From NCBI GenBank assembly GCA_026129545.1, contig JAHCHX010000003.1, forward strand, positions 124,001-188,000: 64,000 bases of DNA, written 5' to 3'. The notes under the pieces were generated by a model. That model was not told where the DNA came from, searched no databases, and worked only from the letters and a program-made list of their open reading frames with translations. Origin of the DNA: Saprospiraceae bacterium (GTDB lineage: Bacteria > Bacteroidota > Bacteroidia > Chitinophagales > Saprospiraceae). Shown here in pieces: positions 33,534 to 44,000 of this stretch (positions are counted from its first letter, which is position 1; each line of letters begins with the position of its first letter). Both the position numbers and the translations under genes were made by a program.

Positions 33534-34684
33534 GGCTTTGTTGCATGAATCCCCTTTCCCAGGTGCAGGTTGGTAGAAATTGAGCCGGCAAGTGTAACTT
33601 TGAGTTGCGAAACCAAAACGCACTTCCCGGCTCATGTCAAAGATAGACGCTTTAACGAACCAACGCAAGCCCAAAGACCGCTAAAAAATCACGAACTGGT
33701 CGGAGTACAACGCGGGCTGAAGCAGCGCGGGAGCCTGATGCTGTGGCTTTATGAGCAGGTGTCGAAAAGTTGGTACCACAGTGGGCCCGCCAAACGGGGG
33801 GGGGCAAATGGTTTACCCGTCGGACTGCATCGTGCTGCTTTTGAGCCTGAAGTCGGTCTTCCATCTGGCCTTTCGGCAGTTGGAGGGCTTTGCCGGCTCG
33901 GTATTGGAACTGATGGGGGCAGACCTTCGGGTTCCGTCGTACACGCAGATATGCCGTCGACAGGCAGGGCCTCAAGTCCCCTTGCGCATCCGGCGGGCGC
34001 TTCGGCAGGGCGAGGCGATCCATCTGGTGGTGAATTCCAGCGGGTTGAAAATCTATGGGGAATGCGAATGGAAGGTGCGCAAGCACGGGAGGTCCAAGCG
34101 GCGCACATGGCGAAAAATCCACTTGGGCGTTGACGAAGGCACGGGAGAAATCACGGCCGCAGTACTCACCGACAACAAGACCGACGATGCCGCCATGCTG
34201 GGCCAACTGGTGGCAGACACCTTTGAGCAGGGAGTTGACATCGGCAAACTGGGTGCCGACGGGGCCTGTGACACCTACGAGTGCTGGGACATATTGGTGG
34301 AGGCCGAGATCGAGCCGATCATACCGCCCCGGGAAAACGCCGCATACCAGTTGGACAAAGAGGGCCTGCCCACGGATCACCCTCGGAACCAAGCCTTGGA
34401 TATCATCGACCAGGGCGGAGTGGAGGCCAACCGAAAGGGCTGGAAAGCGCAATCGGGCTACCACCGCCGAAGCATCAGTGAAAATGCCTTTTTCCGTTGG
34501 AAAACTATTCTGGGCGAAGATATGTATGCCCGAAAGATCGAAAACCAAAAAACTGAGGCCGCCATCAAAGCGGCTGTATTGAACCGATTTATTCAAATCG
34601 CCGCGCCGAAGGCTGCAAAAGTCGCCTGATCCTTAAACGGGGAAAGGGAAGCCGGCTTCGCGAGGGGGTTCATGCAACAAAGCC
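33534..34684 (+). mobile_element. IS5-family insertion sequence, degenerate
   Basis: This 1151-bp element is bounded by inverted repeats GGCTTTGTTGCATGAA (33534, and complement ending 34684). It contains a mutated transposase gene. It lies inside a small secreted-protein gene on the other strand. No obvious target duplication was found. Confidence 0.8.
33634..34629 (+). pseudogene. IS5-type transposase, multiply broken
   Basis: The intended protein starts at ATG 33634 (MSKIDALTNQRKPKDR). It meets a TAA at 33682-33684, then a one-base loss near 33703 (continuing GLKQRGSLMLW in another frame), then a G-run length change at about 33796-33805 (KRGG, then QMVYPSDCIVLLL). From there an uncorrupted frame reaches 34629, with DDE landmarks: VNSSGLKIYGECEW, LGADGACDTYECWD and, near the end, RRSISENAFFRWKTILG. 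The last 275 residues could be made from a start at 33751 but would lack the N-terminus. Confidence 0.8.
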
Positions 34685-34962
34685 ATCTTGTTCAGTTGAT
34701 TTCGGATGAAGCTCAATTTGCTCCGGGCGTGTTCGCATCGCATTGGCGGTTCAATTATCTTCTTTTCACAAATTTCATTGAGGATGCTGTCCAACATTTT
34801 TATCTCCTCGTACAAGCTCTTGGGCAATCGTTCGTGATTGTCTTTCAGACGTTCGACACGGGCTAAACCTTTAGCCCATTCGTTTGCCGACCAAGCAGAC
34901 TGTTGAGCGGATAGGCTTTGCAGCAATAAGGCATATAGCAATGTCGTGAAAAATAATCTCAT
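34685..34962 (-). pseudogene. Small secreted protein, interrupted by IS5-type element
   Basis: ATG 34962 opens a signal peptide (MRLFFTTLLYALLLQSLSAQ), followed by a charged helical segment (ANEWAKGLARVERLKDN, MLDSILNEICEKKI, ARSKLSFIRNQLNKM). After 92 codons and two bases the gene runs into the IS end at 34684, where it reads 15 foreign residues to a stop at 34633. With the IS removed it continues into 33533-33470 for an intact protein of 113 aa. The function is unknown. Confidence 0.7.
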
Positions 34963-35244
34963 GGCATTTTGAATTTTGTTGTCTCAAAAATCTGTATTTT
35001 GCTCCTTTTTCGAAATTATTACTTGCAAAGCGAACAATTTTCCTTGTGAAACGCAAACTTCATTGAACACTGGTAGCCTCATGATACATCTATTATATCT
35101 CTTGGTTCCGCCAAATGGGATGCGAGTACCCTGCGAAATATGGAAAAGAAAAACCCCCCCCTCAAGCCATGCGCGAACGCAAGGCAATGGAAAAAGCACA
35201 GTCAATACAAAATCCGCGAGGGGGAGGGAGAGGGAGAGGGGTCT
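34963..35244. other. Intergenic region with GA-rich microsatellite
   Basis: No credible gene is present. A purine-rich tract of G and A triplet or hexamer units (GAGGGA type) occupies about 35216-35241, directly before the inverted-repeat element copy B. Confidence 0.55.
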
Positions 35245-35469
35245 AGGGCAAACGCATCAAAATGGCACAAACCTCGGAAAGGTCAAATGTTGGTAGAAAC
35301 GCCCCATTTTCGCGGTGTTTACGACTCCGGCGGGGTCGAATGTTGGTGACCTGTTTGCTGCGATAGACATTTAACCTCTCTGAGGTCGTGATAATTATCA
35401 CAAAAACACACCATTTCTAGCCATGTCAAACCTCTTCGAGGTCGGTTGTATTTTGATGCGTTTGCCCTG
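35245..35469. mobile_element. Inverted-repeat element, copy B
   Basis: A 225-bp relative of the element at 30554-30780, in opposite orientation: its interior matches the reverse complement of copy A. Terminal repeats are less perfect (AGGGCAAACGCATCAAAATG at the left, GATGCGTTTGCCCTG at the right). It lies downstream of the T9SS gene at 35499. Confidence 0.78.
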
Positions 35470-35498
35470 GGAGAGGAGTCTGTTCATATCATTTTCAT

Positions 35499-38400
35499 TT
35501 AGTTTAGTTTTACAAATATTCCTGTCCAAGCACCGTTTTGGCTGCGAACGGTGAGGAAGTGCACACCAGTCGAAAGCCCTGACACGGGCAGTGCAATCAA
35601 AGCAGTATTGTTGCCAACGAATGGGGGCTCCCACACCTGCCGAAGCTGCCCCATTGCGTCGCGGATTTCGATGGACAAAATTTGCTCCCGCACCTCAGGT
35701 GCGAGGCGCAGCGTAAGGTCGCCCGTAGTCGGGTTGGGGTACAGTTGGAAGTGCGGGACAAAGGCGGGTGTTTGTATCGAGACGATACATTCGGCAGCTG
35801 GCAAGATGTAAACATGGATAGCCAAAATACTATCGCATCCGTTCACCGATAACAGGGTATGCTCTATGTATAGGGTTGAAGAATCAACCACAAATCCAAA
35901 AATCGTAACTCCCATGCAAACAAGGGTGTCAAGGGTATGGTGCAGTGTTCCCGATTTAAAAATCTCGTGAATGACCTCGAAGTAAGAAAACTGGCTCGTA
36001 TCCGCCGACAGCTTATTCGGCTCTCCCGGGTTGCAAATCGTATCGCTAAAAGTTATAGTGCTTGGTTCAGCGACGGTGTGAAACACTATGTTCGTCAATT
36101 CAGGTGCGTTGTAGTCGAAATAAATAGCCGCCGAGTTTTCTATCCGTGTGCCGGGCGGGTTGGAAGGTGTGGTTGTTTGACGAACCGAAAACTGCACGAA
36201 CCCGTGTGAAGCGACTTCGTTCGTGTTGCTGTCGGGCAGCATGATGTCGTCGAAGATGAATTTCAGCACGTTGCCCTGCACTATTTCAAACAAGTACGGG
36301 TGGCTCGACGCGCCGGGCCGTACGCTTGCCATGTCGAGGAACGGCGAGAGGGTGTCGCGTATCACGACGCGAAATGCCGTGTCGGTGCCGGTGTTCTGGA
36401 AGCGAATGAGGTATTTCAGCGGTGTGTTGTCGCGGATGGTGTGTTCATCGCCCAAGCCCTCCGGGAAGGTTTGCTTGTCGTTGGGGTCCCACGAACCCAC
36501 GATAGGGTGGCAGTCCACGGCGGTGTGTGGCCGGGATTCGTCTTGTGGGTATTGAAGAAGGAAACTGAAATTTGTGTTTTCAGGGCAGCCCTCTATGGTA
36601 GCCGATGCAATTTCGCTGTAAGGATGCTCTGGATGTTGTAGTGCTTCCAAACGCCATGTTTGGTTATTCGCATTTTCCACAAGAAAGATAGTGTCAGCCC
36701 CAGCATTCAATCGGAACTCTCCTCGAAAGTAGAGCACTGTTTCTTCAATGATAATGAACTCTGCAGGCACTTGCATATCACCAGTGCCTGTGTTTTTTAT
36801 AGTGAACAGCACCGTATCGCCTGTGCAGGTGGCTGTGACGACGATATCGGATTCGTCCCAATTGAGGGAAGGTAGGCATGGGGAGTCTGGTAAGATGTGC
36901 GCCCTTGCGCATTTCCGCTCACCAATTATGGTACTATCACAGTTGACCGTGACTTTCACGGAGAAAGAGCCGCAATGCTGCGGCGGCACGTCGCCCAATT
37001 CTACGAGGAAGATATTGCCGCCTATGTGTTCCCACTGACCCGGCAACGTGGAGGTGTCCACGTCGAGAAAGGTGTCGAAGGCAAGATAGACATGGGCGCT
37101 GTCGGCCACAGCCGTGCCTTCGTTGCAATAACTGATATTGTAAAAGTTGTCGAAACAGCGCCTCAAAAGAGGGGTGCCAATATCCACAACCATTACAGGG
37201 CATAAGATGGGCGTGAGCACACCAATGGCAGTATCCACCGTTTGGAAAAACTGGCCAAAGTTCACCTGAACCGTGCCGCAGGGTATCCAGAGGGCGTTAG
37301 GCGATTGGACACTTAAAACATAGGTGCCTGTATCCACGAGCGTGGAAAAGCGGCCCATGGTGTCCGTGACGGTGTAATAAGCCTGATTGGCTTTTTCAAC
37401 TTTTATGAGCCATTGTTTCAAGGGTGGCTCGGCACCGTCGTAAAGGCAGTTGCCCTCGTCGCGGAAAAGGATGCCGGAGAGTGAGTTGGTGAAGGAGTTG
37501 AAGAGGGAGTCTGTTTTGACGAGATAAGCAATCTCGGCGGCCCCCCTTTTCGTGAACCCTCCGACAATGAAACCGTCGTCAGCGGTCTGCGAAACACTCC
37601 ATAAGTAGGTTTCAAACGCGCCGCCCACATTTTTTTGGGCAAGAAATTCGCCTCCCCCATCAGTTTTTAATAGCCAGCCATCGGGAGTTGGAAATACCAG
37701 ACACGAAACGACCAACTCGTTGTTTTTGGTCTCGATTATGTCCAATGGGAGACTGACCACTGCTCCCGGAGAGATTTCATAATTCTTGAACCACTGCAAA
37801 TCCCCTGACGCATTGATTTTTAGCAACCCGATTTCGTTGTGTTCCGGTATGCCGTTCAAAAGCGTGTCCACCCAGCACGCCACCACAAACCCGTCATCGG
37901 CTGTGGCAAGCATGCCGCCATACACGGTAGCAAAATCATAGCCGCCCGTGTAGCTGTTAGACCACTCCACGGCTCCGTCGGCATCTGTTTTTATGATATG
38001 GACGGCATCGCAGATAGGGGTGTACAGCAGGAAACCGCAAGCTATGCCACCGCTTAATATAAAACCGCCATCCGGGGTCTGTAGCAACCCCCTTCTCCCC
38101 ATGTAGTCGGCCTCCGTGCCTCCATAGCACCAACTTCCGGTGATGCCCCCTTCCGAATCCAAACGCAACAGCCAGATATCCGAGCTGCCGTTGTGACCGA
38201 CCACATCGCCATCGGAGGAACGAGTGACGGTGCCAATCGCAAAGCCACCATCCGAAGTTGTGATGGCTGCGAGCAGTCCGTCGCCGTCGTTCTGGCTTCC
38301 GCCATACGTCCTTTCCCAGATTATGTCGCCTCGGGGATTGGTTTTTAGGACATATACATCTTGCCCTCCCTGCCCAAAACTGGTGGTGGTGCCGACAACG

Positions 38401-38705
38401 ATATAGCCCCCGTCGTCGGCGAGCAAGATAACCCACGCCGAATCCTGACCTGCTCCGCCATAGTTGTGCAGCCAAAGTTTGTTGCCCTCGGCATCGGTTT
38501 TCATCAAAAAAATATCGGTGTTGTTGGTAGGGCTTTCAACGCTGCCTGTGGCGACATACCCTCCGTCGGCGGTCTGGACCACGGATACTATGTTGGCTTT
38601 GCCTGTTTGCTCATAAGTCCGCTCCCATCCTTGCCCCCATGCCGGGTGAAGCAATAGGAAGGATAAGCAGGTGATAAGCAAATAATGAGGAAGTTGGCGT
38701 TTCAT
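35499..38705 (-). CDS. Large T9SS protein with propeller-like repeats and a DUF7619-like domain
   Basis: The product is 1068 aa. ATG 38705 starts the signal peptide (MKRQLPHYLLITCLSFLLL...WGQ). Residues 25-420 hold propeller-like blades (VVQTADGGYVATGSVE, DIFLMKTDAEGNKLWLHNYGG), the same blade type as in the cassette proteins. A Cna-B-like segment follows (ILFRDEGNCLYDGAEPPLKQW). Then come Cys-containing beta modules, a domain starting near residue 730 with SWDPNDKQTFPEGLGDEHTI and LIRFQNTGTDTAFRVVIRDTL (the DUF7619 or DUF11-like conserved module of Bacteroidota surface proteins), and a T9SS sorting domain (LYPNPTTGDLTL, IRDAMGQLRQVW). It follows 38768-40609 on the same strand with 62 bp between, likely one transcript. 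Confidence 0.83.
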   Translation of the reverse strand: MKRQLPHYLLITCLSFLLLHPAWGQGWERTYEQTGKANIVSVVQTADGGYVATGSVESPTNNTDIFLMKTDAEGNKLWLHNYGGAGQDSAWVILLADDGGYIVVGTTTSFGQGGQDVYVLKTNPRGDIIWERTYGGSQNDGDGLLAAITTSDGGFAIGTVTRSSDGDVVGHNGSSDIWLLRLDSEGGITGSWCYGGTEADYMGRRGLLQTPDGGFILSGGIACGFLLYTPICDAVHIIKTDADGAVEWSNSYTGGYDFATVYGGMLATADDGFVVACWVDTLLNGIPEHNEIGLLKINASGDLQWFKNYEISPGAVVSLPLDIIETKNNELVVSCLVFPTPDGWLLKTDGGGEFLAQKNVGGAFETYLWSVSQTADDGFIVGGFTKRGAAEIAYLVKTDSLFNSFTNSLSGILFRDEGNCLYDGAEPPLKQWLIKVEKANQAYYTVTDTMGRFSTLVDTGTYVLSVQSPNALWIPCGTVQVNFGQFFQTVDTAIGVLTPILCPVMVVDIGTPLLRRCFDNFYNISYCNEGTAVADSAHVYLAFDTFLDVDTSTLPGQWEHIGGNIFLVELGDVPPQHCGSFSVKVTVNCDSTIIGERKCARAHILPDSPCLPSLNWDESDIVVTATCTGDTVLFTIKNTGTGDMQVPAEFIIIEETVLYFRGEFRLNAGADTIFLVENANNQTWRLEALQHPEHPYSEIASATIEGCPENTNFSFLLQYPQDESRPHTAVDCHPIVGSWDPNDKQTFPEGLGDEHTIRDNTPLKYLIRFQNTGTDTAFRVVIRDTLSPFLDMASVRPGASSHPYLFEIVQGNVLKFIFDDIMLPDSNTNEVASHGFVQFSVRQTTTPSNPPGTRIENSAAIYFDYNAPELTNIVFHTVAEPSTITFSDTICNPGEPNKLSADTSQFSYFEVIHEIFKSGTLHHTLDTLVCMGVTIFGFVVDSSTLYIEHTLLSVNGCDSILAIHVYILPAAECIVSIQTPAFVPHFQLYPNPTTGDLTLRLAPEVREQILSIEIRDAMGQLRQVWEPPFVGNNTALIALPVSGLSTGVHFLTVRSQNGAWTGIFVKLN

Positions 38706-38767
38706 GTTTGACTGTGCTTTTCGTGAAAATGGAACCAAGTGATTTTGAGCGGGTTGGGGCAGTTTTC

Positions 38768-40609
38768 TCATCGCTGCACCGCTACCTTCACCACGGCTGT
38801 GCCTGCCGCCGTTCGAACGTGGAGCAGGTAGAACCCCGGTGGTAGGTCACGACACGAATAGTTTTTCAGGGCCGACCCGGCTTGGAAATCCAGTGTTTCC
38901 CTGAAAATAACCTGTCCCGTGCTGCCGAACAGTTCGACTTGCACGGTCTGTTGTGGTTCGCCTTTCATGTGCAGGGTAAAATAATCGCCGGCGGGGTTGG
39001 GATAGACATTGAGGGCCTCGAAGAATTGAGGGATGGAAGTTCCGACCGAGGATTGGTTTAGTTTGAGGATAAAGATGTCCCATCCGCCTGCCGAAGTAAG
39101 GTTGTGCGTTGCCAATAAATCGGGGTCAAAATCTAACGTGGCCTGAAATACGCCCACGATATGAATACTACCCGCAGCATCTATTGCGATGAAAAGGCCA
39201 TCATCCCATCCGCTTCCGCCGATTCGTTCGGCCCATGAGAAATTACCGTCGGAGTCCAGCTTGCAAATAAAAACATCATAATTCCCTGCTGAAGTCAGAC
39301 TATACACATCCGGCCCCGGGTCAAAATCGGCTGTGCCTTGGAAGGACCCCGTGACATATACATTGCCCATCGCATCAACGGTTGCAGCATAGCCGAGGTC
39401 GCCTAAGGTACCGCCCATTCGTTTTGCCCACACAAAGTTGCCGTCCGGGTCTAATTTGCTGACGAAAATATCATAGCTGCCGGCAGAAGTCAGGCTATAT
39501 ACATCCGACCCTGGGTCAAAATCGGCTGTGAATTGGAATTCTCCTGTGGTATAGATATTTCCCAAAGCATCAAAGCCGATGGAGTAACCGCCATCGAAAA
39601 ACAATCCTCCCATACGTTTTGCCCACACAAAATTGCCGTCGGGGTCTAATTTGCTTAAAAATATGTCTGCATTGCCTGCCGAAGTCAGGTTGTATACCTC
39701 AGGCCCTGGGTCAAAATCTACTGTGTTCCGAAACACCCCGGTAGTGAATACATCCCCCGACGCATCAACCGTAATAAAATAACCGATGTCAACGGCATTC
39801 CCGCCTATTCGTTTAGCCCAGACAAAATTGCCAGCATCGTCCAATTTGCTGATAAATATGTCGGAGCTGCCAGCCGATGTCAGGTTGAATATGTCAAATG
39901 GGTCTGGGTCAAAATCAACTGTGCCGGAAAACCACCCGGTAGTATAAACATTGCCTGATGAAGTCACGGCGATGGAAAGCGCCCTATCATCGGCAGCTCC
40001 CCCTATTCGTTTGGCCCACAATAAGTTGCCGTCTGCGTCCAATGCGCTGATAAAGATGTCGGAGCTACCCACCGAAACAAGGTTGAACGTATCCGGGCCG
40101 GGGTCAAAATCGGCCAGACCTATAAATCTTCCGGTAACGTAAACATTGCCCGATGCGGCCACGGCGAGCGAAAGCCCCCTGTCATCTGAAACGCCCCCCA
40201 TTCGCTTTGCCCATATAAAATTGCCATCGGGGGCTGATTTGGAGACATAGATATCATTGCCCCCTGCCGCAGTCAGGTTGAACTTATCCGGGCCGGGATC
40301 AAAATCTACGGTACCCTGAAAATGGCCTGTTGTGTAAACATTGCCAAATGCATCTACGGCAATATACCAGCCTTCGTCGTCAAGTGTGCCGCCCATCTGT
40401 TTTGCCCATTCAAGGGTCACGTCCTGCGCTCGAATAAAAGGAGGCATCAACAAGGCGAACGCCAGTCCACCTGCACAAAAAGCCATGCAAGGGCGCCATG
40501 AAAGAATTGGGTCGGTCGTTTTATTTGCCCGGCACAATTGCCCATCTTTTTCTGGCTCTAACAAGTGTTGGTGGCGAAGTGGGGCGGGCAATAAAGCAGA
40601 GTGTTTCAT
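38768..40609 (-). CDS. SBBP-repeat beta-propeller protein with T9SS sorting domain
   Basis: The product is about 613 aa. ATG 40609 gives a long N-region before a hydrophobic stretch (GGLAFALLMPPFIRAQ); a start at the internal Met of MAFCAGG would give a shorter signal. The body holds about nine SBBP (beta-propeller) repeats of roughly 52 residues with the pattern GNVYTTGxFxGTVDFDPGPD, then LTSAGxxDIFISKLDxxGNFVWAKRMGG. The C-terminal 75 residues are a T9SS type A sorting domain (VYPNPAGDYFTL, LFGSTGQVIF, LPPGFYLLHV). SBBP proteins are surface or secreted; binding function is unknown. Upstream lie remnants of a LuxR-type gene and of another SBBP repeat. Confidence 0.83.
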   Translation of the reverse strand: MKHSALLPAPLRHQHLLEPEKDGQLCRANKTTDPILSWRPCMAFCAGGLAFALLMPPFIRAQDVTLEWAKQMGGTLDDEGWYIAVDAFGNVYTTGHFQGTVDFDPGPDKFNLTAAGGNDIYVSKSAPDGNFIWAKRMGGVSDDRGLSLAVAASGNVYVTGRFIGLADFDPGPDTFNLVSVGSSDIFISALDADGNLLWAKRIGGAADDRALSIAVTSSGNVYTTGWFSGTVDFDPDPFDIFNLTSAGSSDIFISKLDDAGNFVWAKRIGGNAVDIGYFITVDASGDVFTTGVFRNTVDFDPGPEVYNLTSAGNADIFLSKLDPDGNFVWAKRMGGLFFDGGYSIGFDALGNIYTTGEFQFTADFDPGSDVYSLTSAGSYDIFVSKLDPDGNFVWAKRMGGTLGDLGYAATVDAMGNVYVTGSFQGTADFDPGPDVYSLTSAGNYDVFICKLDSDGNFSWAERIGGSGWDDGLFIAIDAAGSIHIVGVFQATLDFDPDLLATHNLTSAGGWDIFILKLNQSSVGTSIPQFFEALNVYPNPAGDYFTLHMKGEPQQTVQVELFGSTGQVIFRETLDFQAGSALKNYSCRDLPPGFYLLHVRTAAGTAVVKVAVQR

Positions 40610-41042
40610 GGCTATGCTTTTTAAAAAGTGAAAACAAATGGTCGTGTGGCGATACAGGGTCAATCGTACAGACAAAGATTTCATTTTCCCACTCATATCC
40701 AAGCAGTATTTCGGGTTGGAATTAGGTTGGAGGTTATGGTTGGAAAAAGGTTGGAGAAGAGTTCGATAATGTCAGTTCGGGAAAACACCTGAGTCGCCAG
40801 AAAAGGAGAGAGTGCCGAGTCAAGCAGCGCCCCCCTATACGCCTTGCTCACAAAATGTTGCTGTCTGCATCAAATGTGCTAGTAAATATGTTGGAACTGC
40901 CCGCCAAGGGGTTACAGTTCAAATTGTCGTAATTGCAAGCCGGAATGATGGTCATGATTCGAAGAATTGAAAAATGAAAGAATCAGAAACAGAACCGGTG
41001 CCGCTACCTGCCACGACACCGGTTCAAGAGACAACTGCGCTG
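40610..41042 (-). pseudogene. Remnants of a LuxR-type regulator end and an SBBP repeat
   Basis: This gap of 433 bp has no intact gene. On the minus strand, 40836 to about 40776 reads GALLDSALSPFLATQVFS, which matches the C-terminus of the regulator at 52694-53566 (GPLLDSVPIVFTATQSFS). The similarity continues through about 40672-40760 in the 3' flank (AGTATTTCGGGTTGGAAT, then GGTTGGAAAAAGGTTGG). At about 40854-40925 the sequence resembles part of an SBBP repeat from the downstream gene. Both are decayed fragments. Confidence 0.6.
40992..41025 (-). terminator. Hairpin after the 1618-aa protein gene
   Basis: A perfect 9-bp stem GAACCGGTG/CACCGGTTC with a 16-base loop lies 17 bp beyond the stop at 41043 (minus strand). 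It is followed by a mildly T-rich stretch. A weak intrinsic terminator at best. Confidence 0.5.
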
Positions 41043-44000
41043 CTATTGCACTAACATCCTGCGTGAATCAGTCACTTTTCCGTCAACAAACAGCGAGCAG
41101 AAATATACCCCCGTAGCCAATTTTTCGGGACGAAACGGTATCAGTATTTCACCAAATCCATTTATTGGAATCCGAGCGATTTCCCGTCCAAGCATATCCG
41201 TTATGCGAATTTCAGCATTAGGTGTGTTCACAGGCAGGAAGACAGGTATCACAGTCTCGGAATCGAATGGGTTGGGCCGATTCTGCAACAGCCGGGGTGC
41301 GTCTGAGCCGGCTGGGGCGGCAGGCACACGGATGCTCATGCTCTCCATCGCCAAATCGTAGGTTCTCGGCAAAATATCCTCCTCGGCGACACTCAACTCG
41401 CACGACACAGGGCAGTTGTCTTGCCGCACTCGAAAAACTAAACTGAGCAAAATCGTCCCGTCCTCGACAGAATGGCAGGCCGTCGTCGGGTCGGAGGCGA
41501 ACCAGAGCAATGGCAGCACGCCCTCCCGAACCTGTGGTTGCGACAGAATGCCTTGCTCCCATTCGTCCAGGCAGCCAGACAACAAGCGCAGGAACTCCAA
41601 TTGTCGAGTATCGAAGGAAAGCGCCACTTGAAAAGCCGCGATATCTTGCCAGTTCCGGGCTTTCAGGTGATAGAACACGAGGTTTTCGCCTTGGCGGCAT
41701 TCTTTTTCAAAAAGGAAGGCGAGGTTGCCGGAGGTCATCATTTTGTTTCCCGGAGTACACTCCCCATTGATATTGCCGATTTCAATGGCTACGAAATCGC
41801 GGTCCGCTATGTCTATTACCAAATCAGGCAGATTATATGCTTCCTTATAATCGGGAACAAAGGGGTCGGGCTGGGGAAGAAAAACGTCGTTCACCGCAAC
41901 AAAACGCCAAGCTGGCTGAAATGCGCCGAGTGTTTGGAGTACCATTAAGTCGGCTGTATTCACAATACCGTCGCCGTTGATATCGCTGGCTATTTTGATA
42001 AATTCGGAATACAGTATCGAGCCAGCCAACAACCCATTCAAAAAGATGGCATCGCCTATGTCAACACAATCTGGGTCAATGGTATTGGTTTTGGGAGCGG
42101 GACGCACGGTGTAAGTGTAGCCTCCGGGCAAATTATTGAAAAAATAAGTTCCAGCGGCATTCGTATATGCAGTAATGTTCGATGCCCCTGATTGGCTGGA
42201 CATGAGCGTTAGTGGTATATCTTGCGCTGCCGAACCATCTTCATAAACTACTTTCCCGCTTACCTGAACATTGCTCAGGATGCATGCCGAGCCACTCTCT
42301 GCCTTTACCGGGATGGCGGTAAAAGCGTCTTTGTACGCCTTCATCAGCCAAATCGAGCTATTGATAGACAGCGTCTTGCATTCGTCGGGCTGGCCTTCGA
42401 TGCGCACTATCAGATAGAACAACGTATCTCCATCAGGCAAGGTGAGACCTATTGGCGATGACCAAGTTAGGCTCATAGCATCCTGTCCGGGTGTGAGCGT
42501 CGGGGCGAACAAGGTCAGAGCTGCCGCTTCGACACCTTCGAATCTGAACTGGTCCGGCAAGGCAATACGCGCGGTGCCTTGGATGCCATGAATGTCGTTG
42601 AAATTTTCGGTTGTCACTGGTATGTGGAGCAATGTCCCAACTGGCCCTGATACGTTGCCGACGATGAGCAAGAGTGTGTCGGACTGAGGCGGCACCTGCG
42701 ATTCGTACGGCCCCATGTCCACCGTATTATTGAAAATACGGTTATTACCATCCAGATCGACGACTACACCTGATGGAACGGCATTATTGTCGCCTTTGTC
42801 AATGGCTGGCGAGCTTGGGTGCAAGCGCAGGTCGAAGTTGACGGCATCCATGAATTTCGGGTCCTTGTTGTAGAGCATACCGCCGCCCGAGCAATCCACC
42901 GTGCCATTGCCTGCACTCAGCGCGTCGCAGCTTGCTGCATCCGCCAGCGAATAACTTATCGTAACCTTGTTGGCACTTGTTTCACTGAAAAAAACCGGGC
43001 CGGCGGGAGCGGTGTTTTCCCACAAAATGCAATTTTTCAGTACCGGATTGTTGTTATTTGCACTGTACATCGCCCCGCCGTTCCCGCTTGCCGAATTCCA
43101 GGAAAACGTGCAATTGATAAGCAAGGGACTTCCCGCGCCACTGTTGTACATTGCCCCGCCGGCATCGGCGGAATTGTAGAAAAAGAGGCAATTGGTCACT
43201 GTGGGGCTGCTGCCGTTGTTATTGTTCACTGCCCCGCCGTACCAATTGGCCGAGTTGTTTATAAAAATGGTATTGGTCAGCACCGGGTTGCAGTCGGTGC
43301 CTGAATTGAACATGGCACCGCCGCTTTGTGCCGAAAAATTGTCGGCGAAGTAGCAATTCCCCACCTTGGGGTCGCTGTCTTGATGGCTGAACATCGCGCC
43401 TCCGGCCGCGTTGGCGCCAATTGCTGAATTTTCTAAAAAGCGGCACCCAGTCAGCAAGGGACTACTGTTGCTATTGCAAACTCCGCCGCCCAAGTTGGCC
43501 GAATTGGCAATAAACGTACAGTTGGCGATACCGATATCCGCATTTTCATTGAAAATCCCGCCGCCGGCACTTGCTGGAAAAACAGTTCCATTGGCCCGAC
43601 CGCCCGAAATGGTAAAACCGTCGAGCACGGTCTGCGCAGACAGGTTTCGCAGGTGCATGACGTGGTAGGCGTTGTCATTCATGTTGCCCGGCATGCCGAT
43701 GTCGCCGCTGAGAACGGTCGTATTGCCGGACGTATCCCGGTCGGAGAGTGCCGTTTCCGTTCCGGCAAAGCCGCCATAAATTTTGATGCTGTGGTCGCGC
43801 AGGTAAAAGGTTTTTTCCCTGGGATTGGCGGGATTAGGATTGCCAGTAGTATCCGCTGTGGGCAGGTAAGTACCAGCGGCAATCCAGATTTCCTGAATAT
43901 CCGGACAGATGCCGCTGTTGGCCATGTCCAGCGCGGCTTGGAAATTCGGAAATGCGTTTTCCCAGGAAGTGCCATCGTTGGCTCCCGTGGCATCCGATTT

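Noticed and set aside
33570..34133. Separate 187-codon gene overlapping the IS5 transposase
   Set aside because: It contains only the short middle part of the broken transposase; the rest is a shifted reading of the same element.
35216..35241. GA-rich tract as a CRISPR or tandem-gene remnant
   Set aside because: It is a simple purine microsatellite without spacer structure. No direct-repeat array with spacers was seen anywhere in the window.
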